Below are positions 50,135 through 62,410 of a stretch of 64,000 nt of DNA, piece after piece; positions within the stretch are counted from its first letter, which is position 1, and each line of letters opens with the position of its first letter. The notes below the pieces were generated by a model. The model had not been told where the DNA came from. It worked only from the letters and a program-made list of their open reading frames with translations, and did not search any database. The stretch is from the NCBI GenBank assembly GCA_905250125.1, contig CAJNOL010000373.1, forward strand, positions 2,815 through 66,814, given 5' to 3'. The position numbers and the translations under genes are program-made. The DNA comes from Rotaria sordida (lineage: Eukaryota; Rotifera; Eurotatoria; Philodinida; Philodinidae).

Positions 50135-50698
50135 TTATCTTGACATAAGCAATAATAATCTCACGGGAAACTATTTAGTCATTATTGTTGTTGTTTTTCT
50201 TTTTGAATATGCATGATCTCATTATTACTATTATTATTATTATTATTATTATCTGTTCTTTTTTTTTTCTTTGTCTTCCGTAAGAAATTGAACGTATTAA
50301 ATTAAATTTTTGCTTTTTTCTCCACTCTGATTATGTGAATGTGTGTGCAATTGTATTTTTTGTTTATCTCTTATGATATAGTCAGTTCTTTGTTCATTTT
50401 GTTTTTAAATATTTAATCGTGTTTGCGGTGTACAAACATTTTTTTTCTTCTTTTTCTCCGTGAACGAAAAATTTCTTTGTGTATGAAATATTCTTTTATT
50501 TCCTTTTCATTCAAAACAAAGTCAATAAAAGTCATAGATTAAATTAATTGAAAATTTTATGAATTCTATTTATATGTACTGAATAACTTGAAGAAAAAAT
50601 CTCGACATATAAAAGTCAAACAAAACTTCAGCTATTTATTTAACAGAATTGTATTGAATCTTAGGAATCTACCAGCTAAAGACAAAACTATTGATACT
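50135..50698. other. SCAI 3' region
   Basis: Contains an (ATT)n run at about 50221-50252 and AATAAA near 50524; no gene. Confidence 0.5.
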
Positions 50699-52200
50699 AT
50701 GAACTGTGAAATGACGAGTTTCAGTTCTGATAGTTCCCTCGATAGTCTGTCTACAGAATAGTAAGATAATTTAAACAAAGCATTAGTTATTTATATAATT
50801 GTTCATAAAAAATTATCAACACTATTAGAAATCAATGTTTCCGTTATTGCACCACTAATGATAACTGCTAATGTTTTATGTCTTGTCTATGATGATGAAA
50901 TATTTTATATTCTTTCATCAAAAGGTTATATTAATTAGTTTTATAAATCTTTTGATGATTTCATAGGTTATCAGAAGTTGAATATATTAAGTATAAATGA
51001 ATTATTTCATAATGTAAAAATTTATGAAAATCGAAAAATTCGTCATGATTTCTAAGGAGGAAGACCGTATCATTTATTTTATACCTTTTAACAACTATAC
51101 GAATATCTGATCGATCTTATAGTCATTCAACTATCCTGTAAACAAAATTTATAAATGAAGAAGCAAAATGTCTAGTTGTACATCAAGATCAACACCAGAA
51201 ATATCTTAAAAACAAGCAAAACATAAAAGTGCGAAGCATACTATATTAACTGTGTTAATCTCATAAATCATATAAAAAGAAATATCCGAAAGAAGTGAAC
51301 AGAAAGATCATTGTATAAGTGATGATACATCTAGTGATAGAGTCAGGATGATCAAACACTTCTTAGTCCGACATCCTGGCTTTACCACTGGATACATCAT
51401 AGATTCGTTTTCTTTTTAACTCTGTATTCAGTTTCGATTTCTTTCATATTTAAAAGATTGATATTGAATTTGGCTTTTACATCTTAATAAACCTCAGCGA
51501 TTTTTAATTATCGTAATGGTTTATGTACCGTACTGAATAAATAACTTGGATGATGCAGTTAGAACACAATTGAAACAATTGTCCCCGTTTTGGAAATTAA
51601 CAGTTTGATCAAGTTGCGTCTTGCAGTCACAGTTTTATGATACTGTAAAATTTTTGTCAGTTTTTTTCATATGGCATAGACAACGGTTACGTAATTATAA
51701 AGAAAGATTTGGTCAATGGTGACTCTTGTTTAAGAGTACATCACAACGCTGAAATTCTTGATTACATTAACAATTGAATGGTTTTATTTTAAATTATATA
51801 CTAATTTTGCTTTAAAACATTGACTATTTCGTGACAATATGCAACTTAAATGATCGAAATTAAAAAAAGGAAGTAAATAATGATTTATTTACTCATTATG
51901 ATCCTAAATTGATATCAGTTATAACTAGGATATGCAATTAATCTCGGATGATTTATTTATCCAAGTAAATTATTTTTTTCTTTTACATAAAATTGCTACT
52001 GTGATGTACCTGAAAATAAATATCCTAATGATGAATTAATAAATGAATAAATGATTATAGATTGTATGATTCGTATTGATCGACTTGCAGAAAACAAAGC
52101 AAACATTTATGTTGATTATGTTTTCTCAAATATTGTTTTAACAATTGAAGATTATTTAAAATTTCATAAAACAATAAAAAATTGAGTTTTATAAATTTGA
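50699..52200 (+). pseudogene. Decayed coding region of unknown family
   Basis: From ATG 50699 a Ser-rich short frame (SFSSDSSLDSL) stops, and coding-like pieces follow with regular stops: one with SVIAPLMITANVLCLVYDDE, another near 51990-52185 with RIDRLAENKANIYVDYVF. Spacing suggests exons of one dead gene. I do not recognise the product. Confidence 0.3.
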
Positions 52201-52330
52201 TTCTTTCATGGATGCTGATGATCTTTCACGAAAAGAAGAGCACAGTGAAGGATTGATGAAATAGCGACATGCTCGTTTCTTCAGAATTAACATCATGTTC
52301 AAGTCCTACCTCCCACAGTATCGTCTTTGT

Positions 52331-52372
52331 GTGGATGTGAATATAGATCTACACCCATACCCATTCTAAAAA
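52331..52372. repeat. TG/CA-rich hairpin
   Basis: GTGTGGATGTGAAT, then a TAGATCTA centre, then ACACCCATACCC. Same style as hairpins at 1758, 62363 and 63561. Confidence 0.4.
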
Positions 52373-52815
52373 TTTGCAGAATTTTTGTCACTACATCGGT
52401 ATGTGTATACCTTACTCTCTCGAAAACGTTTTGAGAACCTTCGTTCTACAAATAGAATTAATAATATTTTTTTTTGTGAATATTTTCTCACTTAGAAGCA
52501 GCTTTCGATCGGTCAGTCTTTACCATTGATATGCTTTCAGATTCTTTATGGATAGGCATCGGTGACAAATGCTAACAAACAATGTAATAAAGAGAATTCT
52601 GGTTTTCCTGCGTTCTTATTGTCATCTCTGTACGCCCTCTATAGAGCTTTTTAAGTTCTGGTTTGGTCACAGTGTCCAATAAAACGACCTCCATGATAGC
52701 GCGTCGTGACACATTGTACTCTAGTGGGTTCATATCGATAAACTACTCTTCGATATATTTTTCCATATCTATTGAAGTTTTCTCTTATGCTTTTTTAGAA
52801 ATTATTGTTTATAAG

Positions 52816-53928
52816 ATGATCGAACGTCTTCGTCTCTATCAAATACCATGGTCTCATTACTGTGACAAGGTTCGTTGGGCATTGGATTTGAAAGAACTTC
52901 CATACGAAATTGTAAATTTTAATGCATTTGGAAAAACAAAAGGTTTAGAACGAGCGCCCAAGACAATGCGCAAACTAATGCCAATACTTGAAGATCCAAA
53001 CAATAAAGATGGTAATACATTTCAATGTGATTCAACACCAATTTTACTCTATTTGGATGCACAATATCCTCAATCGTCTATATCACTTTTTCCATCATCA
53101 TCATCATCGGAAGAATATCAACAGGTTATTGACACATGTTTACGTCTTGATTCCGAATTAGGCCTTTACATACGTCGCATTGGCTATGTTCAAATACTCA
53201 AAGAGAAGTCAAGTGTATTGTCACTTCTATTTGGCGAAGAGTTTTCATGGGCAAATAATCCAGATGATATTCGTTCACGTTTGATTAGTCCACTCATCGC
53301 ATGTGTTATGATTGCTCGTTTTCGACTTCATCGAATACGTGAAGAGCAAATAAAGGAGAAAATAGAACAGATTCTTCTAGATATTGGAAATCATTTACGT
53401 ACAAATGATTATCTCGTTGGTAAACAATTCACGGCAGCTGATTTAACATTTTGTTCGCTTGTCAAAATACTCAAATGGATACCCTATTTCAATGAAGATC
53501 GTCGTTTTCGAATTATTTTCGATTATCATGAACGAATTCGACGAAATTATGATCCAAAATATCCAAATATTGATAGTTATCTCGAAAAAATAATTGATAA
53601 ACATCGAATACAAACGAAAAGAAATGAAAAAAATTTAACTACTCGTATCAAAACATTTATTCATCGAATTAATTTTTTACAACAATTTTTTATTATATTT
53701 ATGACTATGGTTGTAAAAAGTATTTATGGACCGGCAACTGACGATGAAGAAGTTCTTCAATTCAAGACATCATCACCACAGAATAAGCAAGAAAAAGAAG
53801 CATTCAACGATCAACGACGAGTAAATATTAAGCCATCCTGGTTAATGATTAAATTCTTCTTCAAATATTACTGTCATTTTCTATTTACTATTCCGAATCA
53901 AACAGTCTATTTAGATATAAAAGCATAG
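52816..53928 (+). CDS. Glutathione S-transferase-like protein with C-terminal extension
   Basis: Intronless frame; the ATG at 52816 directly precedes the domain (MIERLRLYQ), giving 370 residues. Upstream in-frame sequence lacks domain character. The thioredoxin-fold N-terminal half shows LYQIPWSHYCDKVRWALDL, where S/C at the helix start is the usual glutathione-activating position, then a MPILED cis-Pro step and CDSTPILLYLDAQYP. The all-alpha half has DYLVGKQFTAADLTFCSLV, the N-capping GST C-domain motif. About 120 residues beyond the GST core are basic, then hydrophobic (QQFFIIFMTMVV), and could attach to membrane. The PWSHYCDKVRWALDL type is common in bacterial and plant GSTs. With the absence of introns this makes horizontal acquisition possible, but it is not shown. 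Confidence 0.8.
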   Translation: MIERLRLYQIPWSHYCDKVRWALDLKELPYEIVNFNAFGKTKGLERAPKTMRKLMPILEDPNNKDGNTFQCDSTPILLYLDAQYPQSSISLFPSSSSSEEYQQVIDTCLRLDSELGLYIRRIGYVQILKEKSSVLSLLFGEEFSWANNPDDIRSRLISPLIACVMIARFRLHRIREEQIKEKIEQILLDIGNHLRTNDYLVGKQFTAADLTFCSLVKILKWIPYFNEDRRFRIIFDYHERIRRNYDPKYPNIDSYLEKIIDKHRIQTKRNEKNLTTRIKTFIHRINFLQQFFIIFMTMVVKSIYGPATDDEEVLQFKTSSPQNKQEKEAFNDQRRVNIKPSWLMIKFFFKYYCHFLFTIPNQTVYLDIKA

Positions 53929-54949
53929 TTGTTGTCATTATATACGTCTATAAACATTCAATGTCATTCATAGATTTTGATACTTTTTTTGTAATCGTAC
54001 TACATCGTATATTTTTGATATTGTTTGTTAATAACTTAGTTAAAAGATTTCAGATTTTCATAGATTGAGGGAGAGACAAAAATAAATTTTTCAATAAAAG
54101 TTATAATTTAAGTTGACCAACGTCCATGTTTTACAACTGACGGAAGAAGTAAATTAATAGAAAATATACCGACTGAGTGAAATATAAACAAATGGATTAG
54201 AGGAACAGAAGAACTCACCACCTCTTTTCAAATATGCACTTTGACTGAGCAAACAGCTGCTATTGCCTTTATCTAGTATGATCAGCACTTCCTTCTTCGA
54301 ATATGAATTATCGATTTAATTACTCGGTTTTTTGTTTTGTCGAGTGACTATATATGGGCAAGACGATCCCGATTGGATCGAGAATGTGAGGTGTATGGGG
54401 GTGCTCTGAAAAAAGAATAAAGAAGGTTTGAAGAATCTTTTAGGTCTTTAAAAGGTTCTGCAAAACTCCTTTATTATTTTCAGAGTAGAAAAACTAAAAT
54501 TAGGACAGTGAGAACAACACTAACAAGTAGGTCAAATCCAATAATAATTTATGACCGAATGAATATTGATTCTTATATTTATAGTTAGCCTATGTTTATC
54601 TTCATGCAATTTACAACAGATATGCATTCAAAGTTTCTATTTAGATGTAGGATATCTCTTGTGTATTTTGATATGGTTTCAACCAGTTGAGATGGTTCTG
54701 TTAGTTAGAATACTACCTGGCAAGACAATTTGCGAGATAATCTCAAACGATCCTTCATATTTTGTTCGGAAAATTCACGCAATCTAATCGGCTCATCCAC
54801 TTATTCATAATAACTATTGACAAAAAATCTATTTTCGCTGTTCATAAATACTATATTGTTCTAGGAAATATAAAAGTTTTCTCGAGCATTGAAATATGTC
54901 AAGTGCTATTTAACGATTTCAAGATAATTAGTCACTATCATGGCTACTA
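53929..54949. other. No gene seen
   Basis: AT-rich DNA after the GST gene; frames at 54566-54950 have no motif. Confidence 0.45.
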
Positions 54950-55260
54950 ACTATTTTTTTTGAATAGTGCGATATTATTTGAGCATGAATATCTTCAAGC
55001 TCTTGAATTTTATCTAATGTCATATGTTTAGTAGTTTTTTATTGATGGAGATTGGCTTGTCAAATTTACGTTTAATTTCAATTAATTCTAGATAATCATC
55101 GTGTATATCATTATATGAGCTTTCAAGTTGTATACAAAATTTTTAAATATCTTGATATTGTTTTTTTTTACATTTTTTAGACATAAATCGTTTAATGTTT
55201 TGTTCTGTTTTACCTCATTCGAATTTCGAAGTCATTTTTAATTCATTCGCTTTCTTTTAA
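54950..55260 (-). pseudogene. Decayed coding remnant (minus)
   Basis: Frame-shifted minus-strand pieces such as QLESSYNDIHDDYLELIEI and LDKIQELEDIHAQI read like a helical protein but contain stops and shifts. Family not recognised. Confidence 0.3.
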
Positions 55261-56183
55261 ATATTCTTCAAATTTCGAATTACTAAAATTATTGAACTAA
55301 AATCAAACATAATGATTGAATAAAGAAAAAAAAATTTACATTGTTTGTTGAATGACGATCAAGAATTAGTCTAAACTTAAATAAAAATTAATTAAATTTA
55401 AAACAAAAAGAAATCTATTAGTGCAATTCCTACAAGCTTAAAATATAAAACATGATATAGTTGTTGTTGGTTATTATAGAAAAACTATTTTAAGATACAT
55501 TTCTTCAACATCAGTTTTACTTAATAACCCTCCAGAAATGTAATGAGAAAGTATAATTTAGATATAAGAACAAGACGAAAATGTTAGACTCGAAATTGAA
55601 TCTATAAATAAGTCTCATGATTCTAAGAATAGTCCGAAAGTTTTAGTCAAGATGAAAGTTTGTTTGTTGAGATATTTGATATTTTTCTGATATCTTATAG
55701 ACTTTCAAATATTAAATGTTTCAAGAAAGAAGTATTCCTATTGGATGACACTTATACAATCATGAGATCTATTTATAGGCAAAAATTTATAAATAAAAAA
55801 TCTATGATTCACTTTTCATATCCATAGACCAATTTTTTAGCCTCGGTTCAGAAAAAACAGTCACGAAAATATTATTTTAAGTCACATGAGGAAGGAAAAG
55901 AGTATAGCGACCGATCATATTATCAGATAATATCTGAACCGTAAGCTTGAATAAAATTTGAGACCTAATCTTTGATTGGACAGGTTTCCAATAGAATCGC
56001 AATAGATATAATAAGTATTTCTATTATGAGTCCAGAATTGATTTGTATCACATTTAGACAAACCTTCAGGTTTCGTTTGCATATATCTCTAGTTATAATT
56101 CTGTAGATAAGATTTATGTGCTTGACTTCTTTTTCAATCATCGTCCGAGTTCATATTGGAGCCACAAAGATGTATCAGTGAAA
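55261..56183. other. No confident gene
   Basis: Just left of the foldback, minus-strand pieces near 56100-56180 may continue the dead kinase (an LGR step and an IEKEVKH helix in different frames), but this is too weak to annotate. Confidence 0.35.
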
Positions 56184-56500
56184 CTAGCAAAAACCTAAAA
56201 GATTCGTTCGTTTTACTGAACTTCCGATCAATTTTTCGGTATTTACTGAATAATCTAAAAAACAGAATTTTCACTGAAAATTTTGTCCATAGATAGATCT
56301 AATGATCTTTAAAATATTCTGAAAGTTCGAGTTACTTGATTCTAAGGGTCATTAGATCTATCTATAGACAGAATGTTAGCTCGCGATTTAGTTTTTTTGA
56401 TTTTTTGATAAATATCCGATAACTAGTCGAAAATTCAGTAAAACAGTCGTAATTCGGTGCCAAAGATCTATAACGACGAACTCTTTTAGGTTTTCATCAG
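56184..56500. mobile_element. Foldback element inside dead kinase gene
   Basis: The ends CTAGCAAAAACCTAAAAGATTC and GAACTCTTTTAGGTTTTCATCAG pair as terminal repeats, and TAGATAGATCTAATGA pairs with TCATTAGATCTATCTA inside. About 317 bp, no coding. The kinase relic resumes just to the right. Confidence 0.65.
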
Positions 56501-56504
56501 AAAG

Positions 56505-57190
56505 GATCTGAGCTTCGTTAGATAAAACTATTTCTTCTAAAAAGGTGAGATACTCTCGATGATTAATTATTCTATGATATGTTTCAAGTAATGATTCTAC
56601 CTACAATGGTGTTTCATGTAAGAAACGACAAAAAAACAAAGAAAAGTAATTAACTACAATTTGTATGAAATTAAAAAAGGAATTCAACAAGTAACATTTC
56701 ATAAGGAAATACATCAACAGACCATCAATCAATTACTGCTTCTTAAACACCAGTTTTACTAATCAAGTTTAATACTTCTGGACATATATAATCTTATGTA
56801 CCAACGAAAATATTAGATTGAACAAGACAATCCTTTAACAGAGAAAAACTATTTATTAATTCATTTACTTTATCCAATTTAATACAAATACCAAAAATCT
56901 GCTAATTTCAAATGTTCATGTGCATCAAGTAAAATATTATTTGGTTTACTATTGCTACAATAACAAAAAAAAAAGAAAATTCTTATTCATACCGATGAAT
57001 CGCATCAAGTACAAGAATAACTGCAGCACAATAGACACGTGCAGAATTTCCAGTCATTTCATATTGATCAAGTAACGTTTACAAAATCACTACATGACAT
57101 ATTATAATCCATAATCATATACAGCTATATCATATGAAAATAATTTATGAATAATTAAACCTATGAATTGATCTACAATGTATAAAAGGG
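56505..57190 (-). pseudogene. ROCK/MRCK-type AGC kinase relic
   Basis: Reading the minus strand from about 57190 in shifting frames gives kinase-domain landmarks in correct order: LYMIMDY (hinge), YEMTGNSARVYCA (alpha-E region), KPNNILLDAHEHLKLADF (catalytic loop into DFG, with G lost), a VGT step with DYICPEVL (activation segment), then DWWSVDVFPYEMLL. After a probable intron comes ESLLETYHRIINHREYLTF, matching the S-L-x-x-T-Y-x-K-I-M-x-H text of Rho-associated kinases. Several stops and frameshifts prevent function; the catalytic HRD segment is missing at an exon join. A foldback element follows where the domain would end. Confidence 0.7.
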
Positions 57191-57418
57191 TCGTACAGTT
57201 GAGATATTATTACAAATGGATTATAGAGAGTTTTGATTCTTCTATTATTTTATCGTATTCTTTACATCTGCTGTAGAATATTCGAAAAAAACACTACTCA
57301 CGAGTCAATTGATATCTAAAAAGACAATCATATATAGTGAATATTTACTAAGAATCTTCAAATCTATTATGATCTTCCCTTCATCACTCAGAAATCTATT
57401 TTTACCCTAAAAGAGATA

Positions 57419-58350
57419 CTAATATCGACGCCAGAAGTCAGTGTACTCAGATGTTTTTTGAATAACTTTCGATAGGAACAAGTTAGAGACCTGCAATTTT
57501 CAGCAATCGCTAGAAGATAAAAGGGAACACATTTTTATATGAAAAACCAAGGTTTAAATAATCAGTCATAATAGGAGTGATTGTGGAATCACTGATAGAA
57601 TAGGCTCATTATTTGATGAAATCTCAGTAGAACAAGCTGAAATTTTCAGCATATATAGCTCCACTGTAGCCTAACCTTTTTTAAAAATATCATCGATAAA
57701 TCTTGTAATACCGAGAACTGGTATGCCAATCATTATATCGGTTTTACATAAGGTTCTCATTCACTCAATATATTATAAAATGACCTTAAATTTTGCCTGA
57801 ATAAATATCATAATCCAGACTTCATATCTATGAAACTATATCATAGTTTGATTATATGAACGAGAAGAGCCGGTGAACATATTACTAAATTCTGTATTTC
57901 TCTTGAAAAAGTTGGAAAGATTTGTTTTAAAATACTTACTGCATGAAAATCATTTGTTCGTCCAATTTTGACTGTTTCTCTTCATTTCTACGATAAAAGT
58001 ACGATGTTATTAGATAGATATGAAGTCTAGATTATGATATTTATTCAGGTAAAATTTAAGGTCATTTTATAATATATTGAGTGAATGAGAGCCTTATGTA
58101 AGATCGGTATAATGATTGGCACACCAATCCTCGTCATTACAAGATTTATCGATGATATTTTCAGAAAGGTTAGACTACAGTGGAACTATATGTGCTGAAA
58201 GTTGCAGCATGTTTTGCTGAGAATTCATCAAATAATATGTGTTCTCTTTTACCTTCTATCGATTGCTAAAAACAGCAGGTCTCTAATTTGTTCCTATCGA
58301 AATTTATTCAAAAAACATCTGAGTGCACTGACTTCTGGCGTCGATATTAG
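57419..58350. mobile_element. ~930-bp foldback with long arms
   Basis: Starts CTAATATCGACGCCAGAAGT and ends with its complement. Left arm 57419-57831 and right arm 58013-58350 are close to 90 percent similar by eye over most of their length. The left arm has an extra stretch of about 80 bp (about 57533-57612). The central ~180 bp is unpaired. No coding capacity; no clear target duplication. Confidence 0.85.
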
Positions 58351-58593
58351 GTCAGTTTTCTAATAAAGAATTCAAATATCGATGTTAAATGAAGCAAGGT
58401 CCAAGATTTTTATTATGCGATTCTATTCAAGGGCATGTCAAAAAAGACAAACAAAATAAATTATTTCATACTAGTATTCAACGAAACCATGGCTGCGAAG
58501 TCTATCATAGCCTTTTGATATCCAAAGAACTGCCATTTTCTATTCACTTCATCATCCTTCATGAATCTTTACAGTTAGCTACTTCGACATTTG

Positions 58594-60312
58594 TCACTCA
58601 TTTACAAGGATCTCGAGTGCTCGTGATAAATAACCACTTCGATATTGATTTTCATCTTGCATTAAATTAATCACATCACTAACAACTTCATCTACATTTA
58701 CTGTAGTTGCTGCATCATGTTTACAATAATCATTTTTATCTCCAGGACTCCATAGTCCATATTGCAGATTAAATACTTCGGCCCAACGTCGAAAATTGAA
58801 TGATAATAAACGACAACCAGGTGGATTGATTTCATAAAGAATTGTACCTGGTCTCATGAATAAAGTATTCGATAATCCAGCTCCATGAACTCCAATAAGA
58901 ACACGAATCGATCGAGCCATACGTACTGTTTCATATAAATCATCATCAAAATTGAATTGTTTTGGCCATACACGTAAATAAGGATTCGTATGATCAGGAA
59001 ATGCTTTCAATAATGCTTGTATTAATTTATTAGCATTTTTTAATTCTCGACGACCGACACCAGCTCGATTCAAAACAACAATCCATTCTCCAGTAAATGT
59101 TCGTTCTGTTGTTGATGGTTTACTGAACCATTTATTTTGACATCGTTCATAACAAAAGGATATTTCTTCGGATCTGTGACTCTCTTGTAATCTATTTTGA
59201 ATGGATGTTAATTCGAATTTTGAATGTAATCCAAAATTATTCAATATCCATTCTGAATAGGCTAGATAAGCTCGTCGATAATGTTGTATTTCAAATGGAT
59301 AATAACTTCGTGGTCTCATTGGTTCATAATAGATACCCCAGGCAGCCGATCGTTTATCTTGCGATCCAGTGAAAATAATATGTTTGAACATCACTGTAGC
59401 TTGATCAAACGATTTATAAGTTAATAATGGATAAATGGAGAACATGGCGTAAAGTACTTTATTCCATTGAGATGTATGTTCATAAGTTCCATCCGAGAGT
59501 CGTTTCATAGGTTGCCATAAAGTATTTCCATGATCGGTATCCATTTTAGATGAATAATAAAGTTGAATTTTACTTGGATCAACAAACATCGGATGAGATT
59601 GACACTCAGAAAGAACCCAAAAAAGAGGACCACATCTTTCAAGAAATCCATGAGCATAATTCCAATCCGGTGCACCACCCATATGAATTAGTTGTGTTAA
59701 AATAGCTGCGATACCGAGTTGTTTTATCATAGTTATATTATCAAGAATGTGAATTTGAATTCCACCATGAGAAGACATAAATTGATCTCGGCTCATCTCT
59801 TTGTTTTCTGATGGATGACGATAATAATAGTAAGTGTTAGTGGCTGATATGAAATAAATATTAGTAAGAAGACAGTATTCATGACTACCACGTTCTTTAT
59901 TTGATGTAATTGAACAATTCCAAGATGAATATGGATAATCAGTATAAGTCTTGTTTTTAACCCATTGAATATAATCTTTATTGAATGGTTCTATAACATA
60001 TTTTCCATTGACAGCACGAACTATTTTGGAAATATTGGCTTGAATTGATTTAATCGATTGCAAATACAATTGTAGTTTGTTGTAAGTAGATGGAGATATC
60101 CATCCACCTTCGGTCTCATTGTTCAACCGCGACTGTTTTAACGTAATCAGACGTATATTTGATGAATAACATGTCAGTGGTGATGTGTAATGGTGATACA
60201 TGATCAATATGAAAGCGATGAATATACAGAGAATGGACAGTGTTGTTTTCCGATGTATCGTCAAATGAGTATTATTGCCTGATAAAAGACTTCGACCCAT
60301 GATAGAAGACAA
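58594..60312 (-). CDS. GT61-family glycosyltransferase, type II membrane protein
   Basis: Intronless frame of 572 residues. A short cytosolic N-terminus is followed by a signal anchor (about 25-41, LSILCIFIAFILIMY), then a lumenal stem and catalytic region, as expected for a Golgi or ER enzyme. The C-terminal third has the family 61 (DUF563) signature: VVLNRAGVGRRELKN, then VLIGVHGAGLSNTLFM and RPGTILYEINP, with the H-G-A-G loop for sugar-nucleotide binding. This family includes EOGT, POMGNT2 and plant xylosyltransferases; donor and acceptor cannot be told here. N-x-S/T sites are frequent. A second Met five residues in could also start translation. Start and domain order argue it is intact. 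Confidence 0.88.
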   Translation of the reverse strand: MSSIMGRSLLSGNNTHLTIHRKTTLSILCIFIAFILIMYHHYTSPLTCYSSNIRLITLKQSRLNNETEGGWISPSTYNKLQLYLQSIKSIQANISKIVRAVNGKYVIEPFNKDYIQWVKNKTYTDYPYSSWNCSITSNKERGSHEYCLLTNIYFISATNTYYYYRHPSENKEMSRDQFMSSHGGIQIHILDNITMIKQLGIAAILTQLIHMGGAPDWNYAHGFLERCGPLFWVLSECQSHPMFVDPSKIQLYYSSKMDTDHGNTLWQPMKRLSDGTYEHTSQWNKVLYAMFSIYPLLTYKSFDQATVMFKHIIFTGSQDKRSAAWGIYYEPMRPRSYYPFEIQHYRRAYLAYSEWILNNFGLHSKFELTSIQNRLQESHRSEEISFCYERCQNKWFSKPSTTERTFTGEWIVVLNRAGVGRRELKNANKLIQALLKAFPDHTNPYLRVWPKQFNFDDDLYETVRMARSIRVLIGVHGAGLSNTLFMRPGTILYEINPPGCRLLSFNFRRWAEVFNLQYGLWSPGDKNDYCKHDAATTVNVDEVVSDVINLMQDENQYRSGYLSRALEILVNE

Positions 60313-62362
60313 GTTGCAATAATAAAAAATCGAAAAGTTTTTTTATTGCAAAGTTTCCATTTACACGGTTAGTTCTACTTCGATTTCTACAACAATTGTA
60401 GATCGATGTCTAAATTGTTGGAGTTTTGTTTTAAATGGCGAGAAGTTTTCTCTGATTTGTACGTTTAATAGTTCTGTTGCTTGTTAATAACCTTGATAAT
60501 ATCGCATCTCTAAATCAAGTTTATATTATGCATTGGATGAATCTAATGGGTAGTATCGCATTCACTCTTTCATTTTATTCATTTACACGTTTTTTTTTCA
60601 TTCTGTATATATAGTGATGTGTGCATAACAAGAACGGGTAAAAATGTATCAATTATTTAATTACATTTTTTTTTCTGGCTTGTGAAGTCGGTTTATTGAG
60701 GTTTTTTTTTGTCATAGAAAGAAAGTAAAAAGCAAAACTGTATGAATGAGAAGGAAGAGAAATAGTATGATATCAAACAAAATGATGTCACGCATGGATG
60801 ATAATAAATTATACTAACTGATTTTTGTTTTTTTTTTTTCATTGATATTTTGCTGATGAAAATTATTTATTTATAGATTGACAAATAGAGAATATCAAGC
60901 TCGACAAAGCTGTACATTTCATTTTTCAAATAATCTTTTTTTCTGTTAATTTTTAATCAAAATGATTCAAACGTACTCAATTAATCAACCGCGACGGTAA
61001 ATAAATGAAAAAAAATCTGGTAAAAATCTTTAAATAATGGTTTACCGGAAGCGTAAATTATCTTAAAAAATTTGTCGTAAAAATTTGCACCTTTAGTTAT
61101 ATGTTTCTGAATTTTAGAGAAGATACTCGAGAAAAACAGTTGCGAAGGAAGAACTGAAAAAGCTTATCTCTGATTAACCTAGACTATAATCTTTTTTTAA
61201 TTTGAAATAACTTTTTTTTTTATTGTTCAATTTAAGAGTTATAACATTTTTTCACAATTGAATTCTACATCCAATGACATATTAATAATTCTTTCATAGA
61301 GCAAAAAGTAGAACAAAATTTTCTATCTATTGGTGTCAAACACTTTACTTTTAGCATTGACTTTGATGAAACAAAGCTTATATTTATCGATAAATGTCAA
61401 TAGAAAATAGCAAATCGTAGTTAAATAATTAATTAGGGACTTACAAAAAAGAACTTATTTGTAAAGCAAAGTTCATAGTGTGACAGAGCTTGGAATTTTC
61501 TATTTTTTAATACAGAAGTGAATAGTCTTGATCAGCAAGTAAACGAAAAATTAAAAAAAATTCAGAACAATTCATTATGATCCAAACATTATTATGATGC
61601 ATCAGGATGTCCAGGCAAACCATGCGCAGACGTACTTCTTTGAACGACTCTCTCACTGCAATTTTGGCAGACGCTTCTATTTGTGGTATCATATTAAAGA
61701 TAAAACGTAATAAATCGAGCATTACAGAATGCTAAAGTAGTAATAAAAGTTAAGACGATTAGGTTGAAACATGGTTCGAAGAAGATACATTCATTTTTTA
61801 ACAGTACAATCAATTAGAATCGATTTTTTTTCGTTAATTTTATGCCTCCAAATCTGTTAAATGTATGTTTATGGAATAGCAAGAGAACAAAAACTCCAAT
61901 GGTTGTTTTTTCAATGTATGAAGTCTATACAGAGATTAATAAAAAAAAGTATCGAAGATATCAATCCTTTATGAAAGTCAAGATGCATAAGAGTACACTA
62001 CATGACTGAAGCAAGTGCTATTGAACAATCATTAACTTCATATTGATTGGCAATATCGATACCATGTACAGAATACCTTGCATACTATGAATAGTGAAAA
62101 CAAGTAATTATTAGCTAGAAGAATTGCTTGTTAGATCTATATCGGCGAATTATAATACAGAAGATTAAATCTCACTTACATCCGCATGCACGAATTCTCT
62201 ATTTCAACAATCATCATTGCTGAATCCAAAATTGGTGAAATGAATTCCTTCATTCACTTTTATTAATAGGTCCTGTATATGTTAAGCTAAATTTGACTGA
62301 TCGTGTTGTGTATTGAGATATTGATTGTTTCCGTTGATAATCATGAAGATGTGTAATATTTT
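60313..62362. other. Gene-free stretch
   Basis: AT-rich, no recognisable gene. Minus frame 61507-61722 has a helix-like first half but no family match. Confidence 0.45.
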
Positions 62363-62410
62363 GGGGATGTGGATGTGAAGTTTTCTTCTATCCACACAAA
62401 CATCAACACG
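62363..62410. repeat. TG/CA-rich hairpin
   Basis: GGGGATGTGGATGTGAAG, a four-base loop region, then CTTCTATCCACACAAACATC. Imperfect stem made of TGTGGA-type units. Confidence 0.5.

Noticed and set aside
58389-58670. Plus-strand 93-residue frame
   Set aside because: Between the foldback and the GT61 gene and partly antisense to it; no motif.
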